A DNA stretch of 64,000 nt, taken from Dioscorea cayenensis subsp. rotundata. Taxonomy: Eukaryota; Streptophyta; Magnoliopsida; Dioscoreales; Dioscoreaceae. A program made the translations under genes and the position numbers. The stretch lies in assembly GCF_009730915.1 (NCBI RefSeq), contig NC_052484.1, forward strand, positions 1,920,826 to 1,984,825, given 5' to 3'. Below the pieces are notes generated by a model. The model ran no database searches, was not told the DNA's origin, and saw only the letters and a program-made list of their open reading frames with translations. Below are positions 36,901 through 47,278 of this stretch, piece after piece; position 1 is the stretch's first letter, and each line of letters begins with the position of its first letter.

Positions 36901-37755
36901 TGATTTTCAGTTTTATGGATGGTTTTGTTATCCCAACCAAAGTTTGTATTGCCCAGCATTTCGAATCATACTAACAAGTGGTTTCTTTCATTCTTCTTCA
37001 ATACAGATTACGTTGGCATGAACATTGAGGACTTCAAACAAAGTCTATGATGGTGACATGATAGTCCTTCAGGAGCAGGAAAAATATTTCTTTCTGAAAC
37101 CTTGCAGGGTATCAGTGGCGGTGCACAAAAATCATTCACTCAAGCCAACCTGAATGGTTTGGCTCCTGTGTACCTTTGCCATCCACAGTCTTATCTAAAC
37201 AACAGGTAAATAATCAAATCTAAAAGCTAACTTTTTCAAGGTCTTGCATGTTCTGTTTAACATTTCAGTCTGATTTGCTTTTGTCATATGCTTGAATATC
37301 AATACATTGAACTCTTCATTTCAGTCTAGTTTTCTTATTTCTTTGGGTTCTAACTAACCATCATGCTTGCAAAATAAGACAAAGTGCAGAATATTTCAAT
37401 TTTGCTGAAACATATTAGATACTTGTCCATATGATTAGTTTTAATAATGTTTAGTGCTTTGTTGTTCTCTGTGGGTTTATGCATGAACTGAGAAAATTCA
37501 TTTTGTCACACAGATGCTTGATAGATATGAACAACAACACACACACACTCAAGTGCTCATCATGCAAAGGCATATGAGGATTCATCTGCAGAAAATCTTA
37601 ATTCTTTGTGCTGTACTTTCTTCCTGCGCATGACCCGATCCCTTGAATCAATGACGCTTCTCCTTGGGCTGCGATCGTAAGCGCATCTCTGGTCCTGTTA
37701 CATGACCCAGAAAGAACTTCGTCTTTGTAGACTATGTTCATGCAGAGATTGATTC
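33982..37755 (+). pseudogene. Arm 2 copy of the PTC52-like gene, multiply frameshifted
   Basis: All seven exons can be located in order: 33,982-34,403; 34,478-34,734; 34,815 to about 34,930; about 35,770-35,912; 36,513-36,673; about 37,008-37,205; 37,514 to about 37,755. Nearly every exon carries frame-breaking indels. In exon 2 the Rieske C-SYHGW region reads as a scrambled ...GTGCTCATGTATCATGGGTGG. Intron sequence is damaged equally. This is not the pattern of coding decay; it suggests an unpolished copy of 11,704-15,520. Exon 1 keeps two G that the minus-strand copy lacks. Confidence 0.65.
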
Positions 37756-38289
37756 GATTGGTGTATTTATATGTAACTTTAGATCAAATAGTTGTACCAT
37801 AACCGGAACCATTTTATAGTCGAGAATTAATGTTGTTGTATATCATCAATCAAGCATTCTTTATAGATATTTTGATGATGGTACCCAGTATTGTATTCAA
37901 TTTCATCTCATTTTTGTTTATATTTGTCTGTCAAATTGATACTTCTAGACCCCGGAGAAAATTTAAGCTGTCCAAGAATAGATGCTGCACTTGCTCTTTT
38001 AATACTTTGCCAGGTAGAAAATTGTTCTTTTGGAAAGGCATTTTTGTGTTTTTTTTGGAAGAGGGTAGGTAGGAAGGCCGCTGGGAGCCTGGGGGACGTG
38101 CCACCTGTGATGCAGGGTGGAGCAAGTGAGGATGGGGTGTCAGCTGACTGGCGTGGTGACGCTGTCATGTCTTATTAAGCTTGGCGGAAATAGCTCGGGG
38201 AATTGAACTCCTTCGGTGAGAGCTTTTACTCGATGACTCGTGTCTGCGATGGGCCGAAGGTTGTTGGCACGAGCATTCTTAATTGTTGA

Positions 38290-39821
38290 GATGTGATGCT
38301 TTCTTGAAATGTTTTTCCTATTGACGATAGATGGTTTGAAGGAAAGCTCAAGGTTTGTGTGGCTAAAATTTTTTCCTTGGATGACAGAATCAATACCTCA
38401 TGGTAGTTGGGTTTAACTCTCTGGTTACTAATATATGCTTAGTTCACGTAAACTTTTAGAATGACTGTTAATTATGCTTACAAAAGGGGTTGCATAATCT
38501 GGTCTTTGGATAAAACAGGTCTACCACAGACACAGCTAAATTTGAAACCTGAATTATAGTGTGGTGGAAGCTTGTTAACAAATTACTCTCAAAAGGAGAC
38601 TGTCCCCTTAAAATTAAAATCTTTAATTGACTAGATTTAACAAGATCATCACCCTAGATAATCTGTTTAAAAAGGGCTGCAATAGAATTTCCACAACAAT
38701 TTGTGTGCTTTCAATGTAGCATTGGAGGGCATTCTTTTTTGCAACTAGAATTGAGTTGCACTACTTTGTCTTTCTCAATGTCTCTAATATGTCCTCTAAT
38801 CGAGAGGAGGCATGGTCTGACTAGACGGACATCAATATAGTCTTCGGTTGTTATGACCTAGAAAACCTCCTCATTCGTACTATTTGGTGAATATCTGTCA
38901 GCTGACATAATTGCATTTTCTCATAGAATCTCATCGTTGATTTGCAAAATCAATTAATATGATTATTGCTTAGATAAATACAACTCGATTCTCAAAAGCG
39001 CACACATGATGAAGTCAGCTAGCGATAATCAAGAAAAGCCTCTAATTTTGTAGGACCTCGACCTGACGTATCGTGGATCTCATATCTCGCTCAATGAAGC
39101 TACAGTTTCGATATTCGACTAATGGTACTTTTGCTTCTTTTGTCAGTTTCGTAATCCTTTTCCGCTCTTCGCTTCCAGTTTTCGATAGACTTATTTTGTA
39201 AATTTATTTCATCTTATTGGTATTTTATTTTGTGTAATTTTTTTCTTTATTTTTCATAGTTTGTTTATTTATGTAGTCTTTGCTTAATACTGTTTTTTAT
39301 TTCAATAAATTTCTGATTGATCTACATTTAGAATATATATATATATACTACACTTGCTCTCAATGGGAACTTATTTAAAAAAAAAATCCAAATTAGTTAC
39401 TTTTTTAAATTTAGAAAAAAAAAGAAGGTAAATGATTGTCTAGTTTTTAATAATTTTTTTAAATTAATTATTGATGTAAAAATAAATAAAAATTATTTAT
39501 AGGGTTATAAGCAAACATCATTTTTATGAGGTACACAAGTAATTTTTATTTTTGCAGGGGTACAAAGATAAAAACCCAATTTTCAATATATCCCAATTAA
39601 AAACCTTTAGAAGGACACAAATGAAAACATTCTTGACAAGGTGGGACCCATTCAAGAAGATTCCATTATAGCAACGTGGCAGCATATGATACGCTACAAA
39701 TATCTATTTGCTGTTTAGTATAAAACACCAGATCCCATTCCATCGCATCTCTTTCGTTTTATCCCCATCTCTCACTCTCTTTCTCTCTTCGTCTTCTTCG
39801 CGAGCTTCGAAGAGCTCTCCA
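38290..39821. other. Arm 2 intergenic stretch between the PTC52 and DUF1997 copies
   Basis: Mirror of about 9,844-11,190. AT-rich, no gene seen. Confidence 0.6.
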
Positions 39822-40395
39822 ATGGCGCTCAACTCCTCGCTGGTTCGCTTCATCTCCGCCCCCAATCGCCCCTCTCGCCGCCCCTCTCTTCGTCCGCGCC
39901 TCTGCCTCCTCCTCCGCCGTGCCCCGTGCTCGCTTCTCCGCCCGCAGCTCCGAGTCCACCACCGTCTCAGCAACTCCAACGCCCTCTCGGTGACTCTCGA
40001 ATCCCTCTCTTCAATCCTTGCTTCTAAATCGAAAAAGAAAGAGTATCGAGATGTTGTTTGGTGTTTCAGCGGAGTATATGAGCTTGCCAGCGAGCCAGTA
40101 CTCGGTCTCTCGATGCGGAGCGGATCGAGCAGGTCGATGATAATACCTTCAGATGCTATGTCTATCGGTTCTAAGTTCTTCGCTTTTGAGGTGTGCCCCA
40201 GCTGGTGGTCCGTGTGGATGAGGAGCCCTATGGCTGCTGCATTCGCCTCTTGTCTTGCGAGTGTGAACAACTGGACGGTTTCTCTGTTTCATTCTCCTTT
40301 GATTCTTGATTCAAAAAGTTCCATTTTTGTTGTTTGTTTTTCTTTGTAGCTGGAGGGCTCGCCAATTGTGGTTGCTCAGAATGAGAAATTCTCAG
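39822..40395 (+). pseudogene. Arm 2 copy of the DUF1997 gene: exons 1-3 only, cut by the gap
   Basis: Exons 39,822-39,989, 40,070-40,260 and 40,350-40,395 correspond to exons 1-3 at 9,843-9,273. Exon 1 has extra C residues (CCCCCAATCGCCCC) that shift the frame in the transit peptide; exon 2 keeps its 191-nt length but has compensating indels. The copy continues into intron 3 for about 100 bp and is then lost in the N run. Confidence 0.7.
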
Positions 40396-40500
40396 GTATG
40401 GTTGTGCTCTTTAGATCTCATTCTTCGTTGCTGGTGATGAAATGTTTTAGTGGTTTTGTGTTTGAGAACATTGCTCTTGGATGGTTTTGTATATCCATTT

Positions 40501-41500
40501 NNNNNNNNNNNNNNNNNNNNNNNNNNNNNNNNNNNNNNNNNNNNNNNNNNNNNNNNNNNNNNNNNNNNNNNNNNNNNNNNNNNNNNNNNNNNNNNNNNNN
40601 NNNNNNNNNNNNNNNNNNNNNNNNNNNNNNNNNNNNNNNNNNNNNNNNNNNNNNNNNNNNNNNNNNNNNNNNNNNNNNNNNNNNNNNNNNNNNNNNNNNN
40701 NNNNNNNNNNNNNNNNNNNNNNNNNNNNNNNNNNNNNNNNNNNNNNNNNNNNNNNNNNNNNNNNNNNNNNNNNNNNNNNNNNNNNNNNNNNNNNNNNNNN
40801 NNNNNNNNNNNNNNNNNNNNNNNNNNNNNNNNNNNNNNNNNNNNNNNNNNNNNNNNNNNNNNNNNNNNNNNNNNNNNNNNNNNNNNNNNNNNNNNNNNNN
40901 NNNNNNNNNNNNNNNNNNNNNNNNNNNNNNNNNNNNNNNNNNNNNNNNNNNNNNNNNNNNNNNNNNNNNNNNNNNNNNNNNNNNNNNNNNNNNNNNNNNN
41001 NNNNNNNNNNNNNNNNNNNNNNNNNNNNNNNNNNNNNNNNNNNNNNNNNNNNNNNNNNNNNNNNNNNNNNNNNNNNNNNNNNNNNNNNNNNNNNNNNNNN
41101 NNNNNNNNNNNNNNNNNNNNNNNNNNNNNNNNNNNNNNNNNNNNNNNNNNNNNNNNNNNNNNNNNNNNNNNNNNNNNNNNNNNNNNNNNNNNNNNNNNNN
41201 NNNNNNNNNNNNNNNNNNNNNNNNNNNNNNNNNNNNNNNNNNNNNNNNNNNNNNNNNNNNNNNNNNNNNNNNNNNNNNNNNNNNNNNNNNNNNNNNNNNN
41301 NNNNNNNNNNNNNNNNNNNNNNNNNNNNNNNNNNNNNNNNNNNNNNNNNNNNNNNNNNNNNNNNNNNNNNNNNNNNNNNNNNNNNNNNNNNNNNNNNNNN
41401 NNNNNNNNNNNNNNNNNNNNNNNNNNNNNNNNNNNNNNNNNNNNNNNNNNNNNNNNNNNNNNNNNNNNNNNNNNNNNNNNNNNNNNNNNNNNNNNNNNNN
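40501..41500. other. Assembly gap (1000 N)
   Basis: Exactly 1000 N, the size of a scaffolding placeholder. Open frames drawn across it are meaningless. Confidence 0.99.
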
Positions 41501-42720
41501 TATATATATATGTATGTATGGGGAGTAAGTACAATAAAAGTGTGAATTCACTGAACCAAGGAATCATTTTTAAATTTTAATTAGTATTAATTAAATTAAA
41601 ATTTGGAATAGTGAAATTTTTTTATTTTTTTAATACACTTTGAATAATATGTTAAAAATTAATGTTCTATGGGCATATACAAAATTTTCTTTCTTTTTTC
41701 AATATATTTATTCTTTTTGGTATAAGATAAAAATTAGTGAAGATCATGGAGCCAGACTCTCACATAAACTGAGAAACTTGGCGTGAAAGGAAGCACCAAG
41801 ACATTTGTGAAGCACGCTAGAGATACACACAAGGCATGAAAAGGACACGTGTTGACCATCTATGTCATAATCAACCAATGAAAATATCATGTGTGGCTTT
41901 TTTTTAAATTATTTATGTTCAAATATAAAGTCGAGAATTCTTTGCAGATGAAAAGATGTTAAAGAGGCTTATTACTTCCCGAACAAATCCCCTACATTTA
42001 TATATAAACGCTGGTTTATTAAGAATTCGCAAGAAAAGCACTTCGAATTGTTGATTCTAAGATAATATATAATGAAGCCGCTCTCCTACGAACGTCCATA
42101 GAATTCAATTCAATCAACGATGATTTCAGATGGGATGCACGACACTATAAACAGTGCAAAATACATACATTACTTTCACCTGAACCATAACTCAATCAAT
42201 AACAAACGCCCACAATTCCTACTAGTGCATGCTTTGATTACTATTTAGATTACTGGTGCTATACCAGATTGTGTCCATCTCTCTCTTTTCTAATTTTTTT
42301 TTTGACATAAAAGTTCGGTAGTTGATGAATTCTCATATATAATATATACATAAAATATTATTTTCAAAATTTCATTTTTAGCAACAGATGTGTATACCTG
42401 TACTTTATAAAGTACATAGACATATACAATTATTATTTTTTGTAAAAGCATCTACGAAAGTATGCATTTTCAGTATGATCTAATCCTGTCAAACAACTTT
42501 GTCTTCAAACAAATGAACTCCCAATTCCAAAAAATCATGAAGAACAAACTAAATGATCAAGAGTAAACACAGACGTGAGACTCTTTGTTGCAAAATCAGT
42601 AAACAAATACATACATTCAAAGACTGACTATGCATATTGATGCACAAATTTCGGTTTACAAGTACACGAAAACGCATTTAAATCGATCTAATAGTAATAC
42701 GGCTACTCAAATAGTATGTA

Positions 42721-43014
42721 TCATAATTTAGGGTAGTTAGTAGGATCGGGACCTATATCGCGGGATCCAGTGTTGATATAGGGCCCTCGAAATGTTGCTT
42801 GAGGCGGAAGAGGCTTTGAGGAATCAATTACTGGTTTGTTCTTTGATGTCCTACAGAGAAACACAAATAACACAAAAGTTTAATAAACAATAGATGATAT
42901 GATGTGCGAGAAGTTCATGTGGATTACTTACACAAAGAAGAAGGGAAATGATAAGCCGGCACCGGCGAATGCTAATAGGCCTGTTGCAAGTGCGATATTG
43001 CGTACTCGTGACAT
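42721..43014 (-). CDS. Conserved small membrane protein, 70 aa, function unknown
   Basis: Two coding exons, complement(join(42721..42850, 42932..43014)), GT-AG, in phase, 70 residues. Residues about 6-28 form one hydrophobic helix with small residues (ALATGLLAFAGAGLSFPFFFV). A soluble tail follows: KPVIDSSKPLPPQATFRG, then PYINTGSRDIGPD near the C-terminus and NYPKL at the end. There is no cleavable presequence; a single-pass organelle membrane protein is a guess. I recall similar short uncharacterised plant proteins with this conserved tail but no function. A 5' UTR intron precedes the ATG. Two damaged copies lie in the inverted repeat arms. Confidence 0.7.
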
Positions 43015-44099
43015 CTAAGGTAAAGAGAACTGTTAAAGGCAGTAGTAGAAGAAGAATTACATGACCAATGTAAACAAACAAGCCACAAATATGGGAAAAA
43101 TATTTTTGAATTTTCCTAAATTGCGTCGTGAGGAATGTTATTCTGAAAGAAACTGATTGCTTTGTAGCAGTATATGATTAATATCATTGTAAGATTGAAT
43201 GAAGCAACGCCGATATTTTATAACAAAATAGCTGACACAAAAGATCAACACAAACAATTGATTGCATTCACAGTACTACAGAACAATGCATGTAGTAGTA
43301 ATGGTGAGTATATGCATCACGGAAGATCTATCCTCGACAAGGATTAATTGTTGAAGTCTTGAAAGACAAAAGATGAACAAAAAGCAAAATGAACCATGAA
43401 CTCATTCCGCATTACTAAGCATTACGACTAAGTACGAAGGAAGCACTTGGAAAAACAAACTTGTCTCTAAACTTTGAGATGCTAATAAGAGAATGAGATT
43501 TATTGTATCTTTTAAACTCCAAACCTAAATACATGCTATGTCAAATATAAATCATCTTCAATGATAAAGCTTTTACTTGCAGGAAAACAAATCAAACCAT
43601 TCCATAATCCCCAAGTAAAGCATTCAGTCAATCCAATTCATAGCATTCTGGGCTTCAAATGGGCACTAAACCATCATAAACTACTTTCCATGAAAGAAAC
43701 AACACAGAATCCAGTTCACAAACTATTTCGGATGAACAAGAAATAATTACGAGTAATAACATGGAAAACTCATTTTGGATGAACAAGAAATCAACACATT
43801 CTCTTATTCCCAACTAAAACATCAGAATCTGAGCATCCAAATGCATCAAACCATCACTGCAAGTAACAACATAGAATCAATCCATTTTCAAAAAATATGA
43901 AATCAAAATCCGATCTTGATCATAAATTTGACAAAAAAATTGCATCACAAAAATCTTTTCGGTCCACAGACCAATTTTGGATGAATTACAAATCAAATTG
44001 GAACTTGATTATAAATTTTGAGTAAAAGATCACAGAAAAACTATAATTTTTCACAAATTGCACCAAAAATAACTCGTTTCTGGAGCTGGATTAAGCGAT

Positions 44100-44320
44100 A
44101 CAAACAACCCTAAACCCTAAATTTTTTCTTTTTCCAAAAAAGATCATTGAAAACTATTTAATCCGTAAAACAAATGCAAGAATCCGAAGGAGAGCACGTA
44201 CCTAAAGAGCAGGAACCACAAAGAGTGGAGAGAATGCGACGAGTGATAGATCGGCGACGAGATGCGACGAGCAGAGAGCAGTGCTCACAAACGAAGGAGA
44301 ATAAAAATTGAAAGATTAAA
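44100..44320 (-). promoter_or_regulatory. Leader exon and intronic telo-box motifs of the small membrane-protein gene
   Basis: On the minus strand CTCTTTGTGGTTCCTGCTCTTTAG is followed by GTACGTGC, a strong donor, placing a leader exon at about 44,203-44,310. In the leader intron, tandem ACCCTAAACCCTAAA (44,105-44,120) forms telo-box motifs common near the 5' ends of plant housekeeping genes. Confidence 0.45.
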
Positions 44321-45123
44321 TTGCTTATAAGTCCTTGTGAATTTTTATTCTCAGCATTTAGTCCTTCTAATTTTAATAACTTGATATAAATTATAATATC
44401 CGAATTGGTCCATTCTATTACTTTCTCTTATAATCCCTCTACTCAAAAATACGCCTCACTAATCCCTATACTTTCAAAAATGACCCAATTTAGTCCTTTT
44501 ACTCTTAATCTCTTCTCATCAAATCTCTATTCTTGAAAATACGGCAAAATAATTAACCTGGAAGGATTAAATAGAATCATTTTCAAAAGTAGAGAGACTA
44601 CTTGAGAGCATTTTTGAGTTGAGAGACCAAAAGAAAAGAAAGAGAAAAAGTAGAGAAACTAATTCAGGTATTATACCTAATAGCTGTATGGTTGATGAGA
44701 AAAACAATTTTTTAATGAAAAATTTTTATATTAAAATTGCACAACATTTTTTAATAAAACAGATAAATGGTTATGAGCTCTTCTTGCTACTTATATACAA
44801 GCGAGTTTATATTGCGGGTTCCAAAACTTGATTTGACCTATTACAATCTGACATGTGTCATTTTTTTTTGGTCAGAAAACATTGTACTTCTGATAAATAA
44901 AAATCAAAAAATATTCTGAAACTAAACGATATCAGCTTATAACAAACGATGCCGCGTGCATTTTTAATAACAACAATAAATTATCTATTTTAATTTTATC
45001 TATTAATTTAGTTTCAAATTTTTAGTTATTTATATTAATTAGCTTATTACATTCTATACTATATTATACTTTATTATAAAAAATGCATACATTATAAAAA
45101 TTTGTCGGGCATGGATACAATTC

Positions 45124-45998
45124 GGGCTTTTTTTTTAAATATTGCAATTTTTTTAATTATATACCAAAATAAATATCTTTTAGATTAATTACCAAAATGC
45201 GCAAAAAGTACCATGCAATGTACTTGCATGGTACTTTTTTGCACATGGGATATATTTAAATTTTTCTTTTTAATTTTATAATAGTTTTTATATGAAATTT
45301 TACATTTACAACCTTACAAATTTTTTAAATTAATTTTTTTCACAACTTTATTTAAATTTTTACAATGGCTTTTTATATAATATTTTACGTTTTTAGTTCT
45401 TACAATTTTTTTAAATTAAAAATTTTTTTTCTCACAAACTCTATTTCGATTATCATAGTCGTCGAAATTGTCCCAACGCACCTAGTCCAAGTAGATGCGT
45501 TCAGTAATATGTGATTGTCGTAATCTTTTTATAATATATATTATCATTTTCATCCGTATAGAGTATGATTTCTTTTTTTTTATTACAAATGATATATGTT
45601 AGAAAAATTTAAATTAAAAAAATATATATGGATTTAAATGTAAAATATTATATTAAAAAAATCTATTGTAAATTTTAAATAGGACTGTGAGAAAAAAATT
45701 AATTTAAAAAAATTATAAAGGACTAAAATGTAAAAATATTATATAAAAAAACCATTAGTAAAAATTTAAATAGAGTTGTGAAAAAAATTAATTTAAAAAA
45801 ATTTGTAAGGTTAGAAATGTAAAATTTCAAATAAAAAAACTATTATAAAAATTAAAAAAATTTAAATATAACTCAGTATCGAAAAAGACTACTGCAAAGT
45901 ACATCGAATTGAGATTTTCATAGATTTCGATAATTAATCTAAAAAATACTTATTTTTGTATATAATTAAAAAAAATACAATATTTAAAAAAAATAACC
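45124..45998. mobile_element. Long-TIR Mutator-like element (875 bp foldback)
   Basis: Flanked by a 9-bp duplication ATACAATTC (45,115-45,123 and 45,999-46,007). The element is almost wholly palindromic, with arms of about 430 bp around an axis near 45,565. Left end GG-CTTTTTTTTTAAATATTG and right end (reversed) GGTTATTTTTTTTAAATATTG. No coding capacity. The 9-bp duplication and long inverted repeats point to a Mutator-type non-autonomous element. Confidence 0.7.
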
Positions 45999-46445
45999 AT
46001 ACAATTCCCACTTGCGTGATGAAAATTTTTATAAAACACCTTTTTAAAATAAAATAAACAAAAACAATAATATTTCAATCAATATTAATTCAACCATTTT
46101 GATATTTGAAAAAAACAAATATATTTATTTAAATCATTTCCGGCATAAATAATAATAGTATTTTATTCAATATTACTTAGAATTAATCATTTTAAAATTA
46201 AAAGTCTTCTTTTATAAATAATGGGAAGCATTTTTTAATTTACTAATTATTTAACTTACACTCCAAAATAAAACAATCAAAATTTCCGCTTTTTATCCAA
46301 TTTTATTAAAAAAATAGTGAATAATAAATATAAATATAAAATTCTTCTAATTCAACTACAACATCTTGTCCCTTTATTTTTTTTTAAAAAAATCATGTTT
46401 CCATCCAAATGAACATAATAAATGAAACAAAAAACAAATTATTTC

Positions 46446-46813
46446 CCAATCAATCTAAAAACATTTAAAATTTTTAAAAAAGAAAAAGGTAAAAAATCAT
46501 AAAGCATTATTTCCCACTCTTTCTGAATTTCAGAAAAATATATATAAATATAAATAAAAAAATTCTATATCTCGGAATGAGAACCACAATCATCACATAA
46601 AAATATCACCCATTGGCAAAAATTAAAGAGTTTTGAAAATATGAAAAATATAGAGTCATATATTCCTGTTTACAGGACCATCACTACATCTCATCAAGAG
46701 ATCACATCAAACATCAGATCAAAGAAAAACCCAAAAGAGAGAAAAAGATCGAAGAAGAGGAACAAGAGATTTGAAACCCTAGATTTGTAGAACCTCGCCG
46801 GCGGCGAGGGAGA
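46446..46813. other. AT-rich 3' flank of CKS1
   Basis: Present once in the window; the triplicated region has ended. No gene seen; the CKS1 3' UTR presumably lies in its right part. Confidence 0.5.
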
Positions 46814-47278
46814 TCACTTAGCGATAGCTTGGTGCGCCGCGGCGGCAGCGGTGGCGGTTGGGTTCTCTTGCTGTTGTTGATAGTTCAGAGGTCGCCGGAA
46901 AAGCATGATGTGTGGCTCCGGTCGGTGGATCGCGTAGTGAACCCACCCTCTGCTTTGCTGAACTCCAATTGCTCTCCACTCGTTCTATCAATCAATCAAT
47001 CCTTCATTCAATCAATCGAGAGAAAAAATTGGGAAAAAGAGGAAGAGATTGAGAAGGGTTTGGTTGATTACCTCGGAGAGGAGACGGTTCTTGGGAAGCA
47101 TCTTGGCGACCTCCGGCGGGAGCACGACATGCCTGCGAAGCAAAAAGGCATCCATAATCAAGAAAAAAAAAAGGTAAATCGCTAGGGTTTTTGTTAGATT
47201 AGGGATTGGAATGAAGATCGGAGACCGATATTCGTAGGTATCGTCGAAATACTTCTCGGAGTACTGGATCTGACCCAT
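46814..47278 (-). CDS. CKS1: Cyclin-dependent kinase regulatory subunit (CKS1)
   Basis: Three exons, complement(join(46814..46984, 47072..47132, 47226..47278)), in phase, 94 residues. It begins [18 protein letters not shown] and continues [18 protein letters not shown], then [34 protein letters not shown]: the complete CKS/Suc1 fold with the HxPEPH hinge and the conserved phosphate-binding Arg, Trp and Arg residues. The exon 1 donor (GTCTCC) is weak but is the only one that keeps phase. A Gln/Ala-rich tail (about 75-94) extends the usual 87-90 aa plant length. CKS proteins bind CDKs and help them act on multiply phosphorylated substrates in the cell cycle. An open frame on the plus strand here is its shadow. 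The gene is divergent from WDR3. Confidence 0.93.

Larger units (their letters stand above)
24847..40500 (-). repeat. Arm 2 of the 31-kb inverted repeat (low-fidelity copy)
   Basis: Reverse complement of 9,172-24,846, 15,654 bp against 15,675. Order: long-TIR element (about 25,160-25,960), small gene (28,029-28,326), 3.35-kb element (29,400-32,692, flanked by TTAATTTTA), (TA)n runs (about 32,836-32,884, 33,138-33,182, 33,560-33,588), PTC52 copy (33,982-37,755), SINE-like repeat (about 38,050-38,285), DUF1997 5' end (39,822-40,395). It differs from arm 1 by frequent substitutions and indels, worst at 24.88-25.25 and 30-33.9 kb, where spurious CG-rich stretches replace AT-rich sequence. It ends at the N gap. 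Confidence 0.85.
41501..46445 (+). repeat. Third (forward, clean) copy of the arm-1 right half, without the 3.35-kb insertion
   Basis: After the gap the sequence restarts in a (TA)n run followed by GGGGAGTAAGTACAATAAAAGTG, identical to arm 1 at 16,626. It stays colinear with 16,626-16,755 and then 20,119-24,846, including the small gene and the long-TIR element. It diverges from arm 1 only at the fold-back point (AATCAATCTAAAA) and then runs on into the CKS1 locus. Homopolymers and exons here look correct where arm 1 is damaged. Confidence 0.85.

Noticed and set aside
39704-40270. A 188-codon minus-strand ORF in arm 2
   Set aside because: Antisense of the DUF1997 exons 1-2 copy; conserved protein is on the + strand there and on the - strand in arm 1.
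40368-41580. Very long open frames in several frames across the gap
   Set aside because: They consist of N and have no content.
46829-47185. A 118-codon plus-strand ORF
   Set aside because: It is antisense to the three CKS1 exons and reads through their introns.
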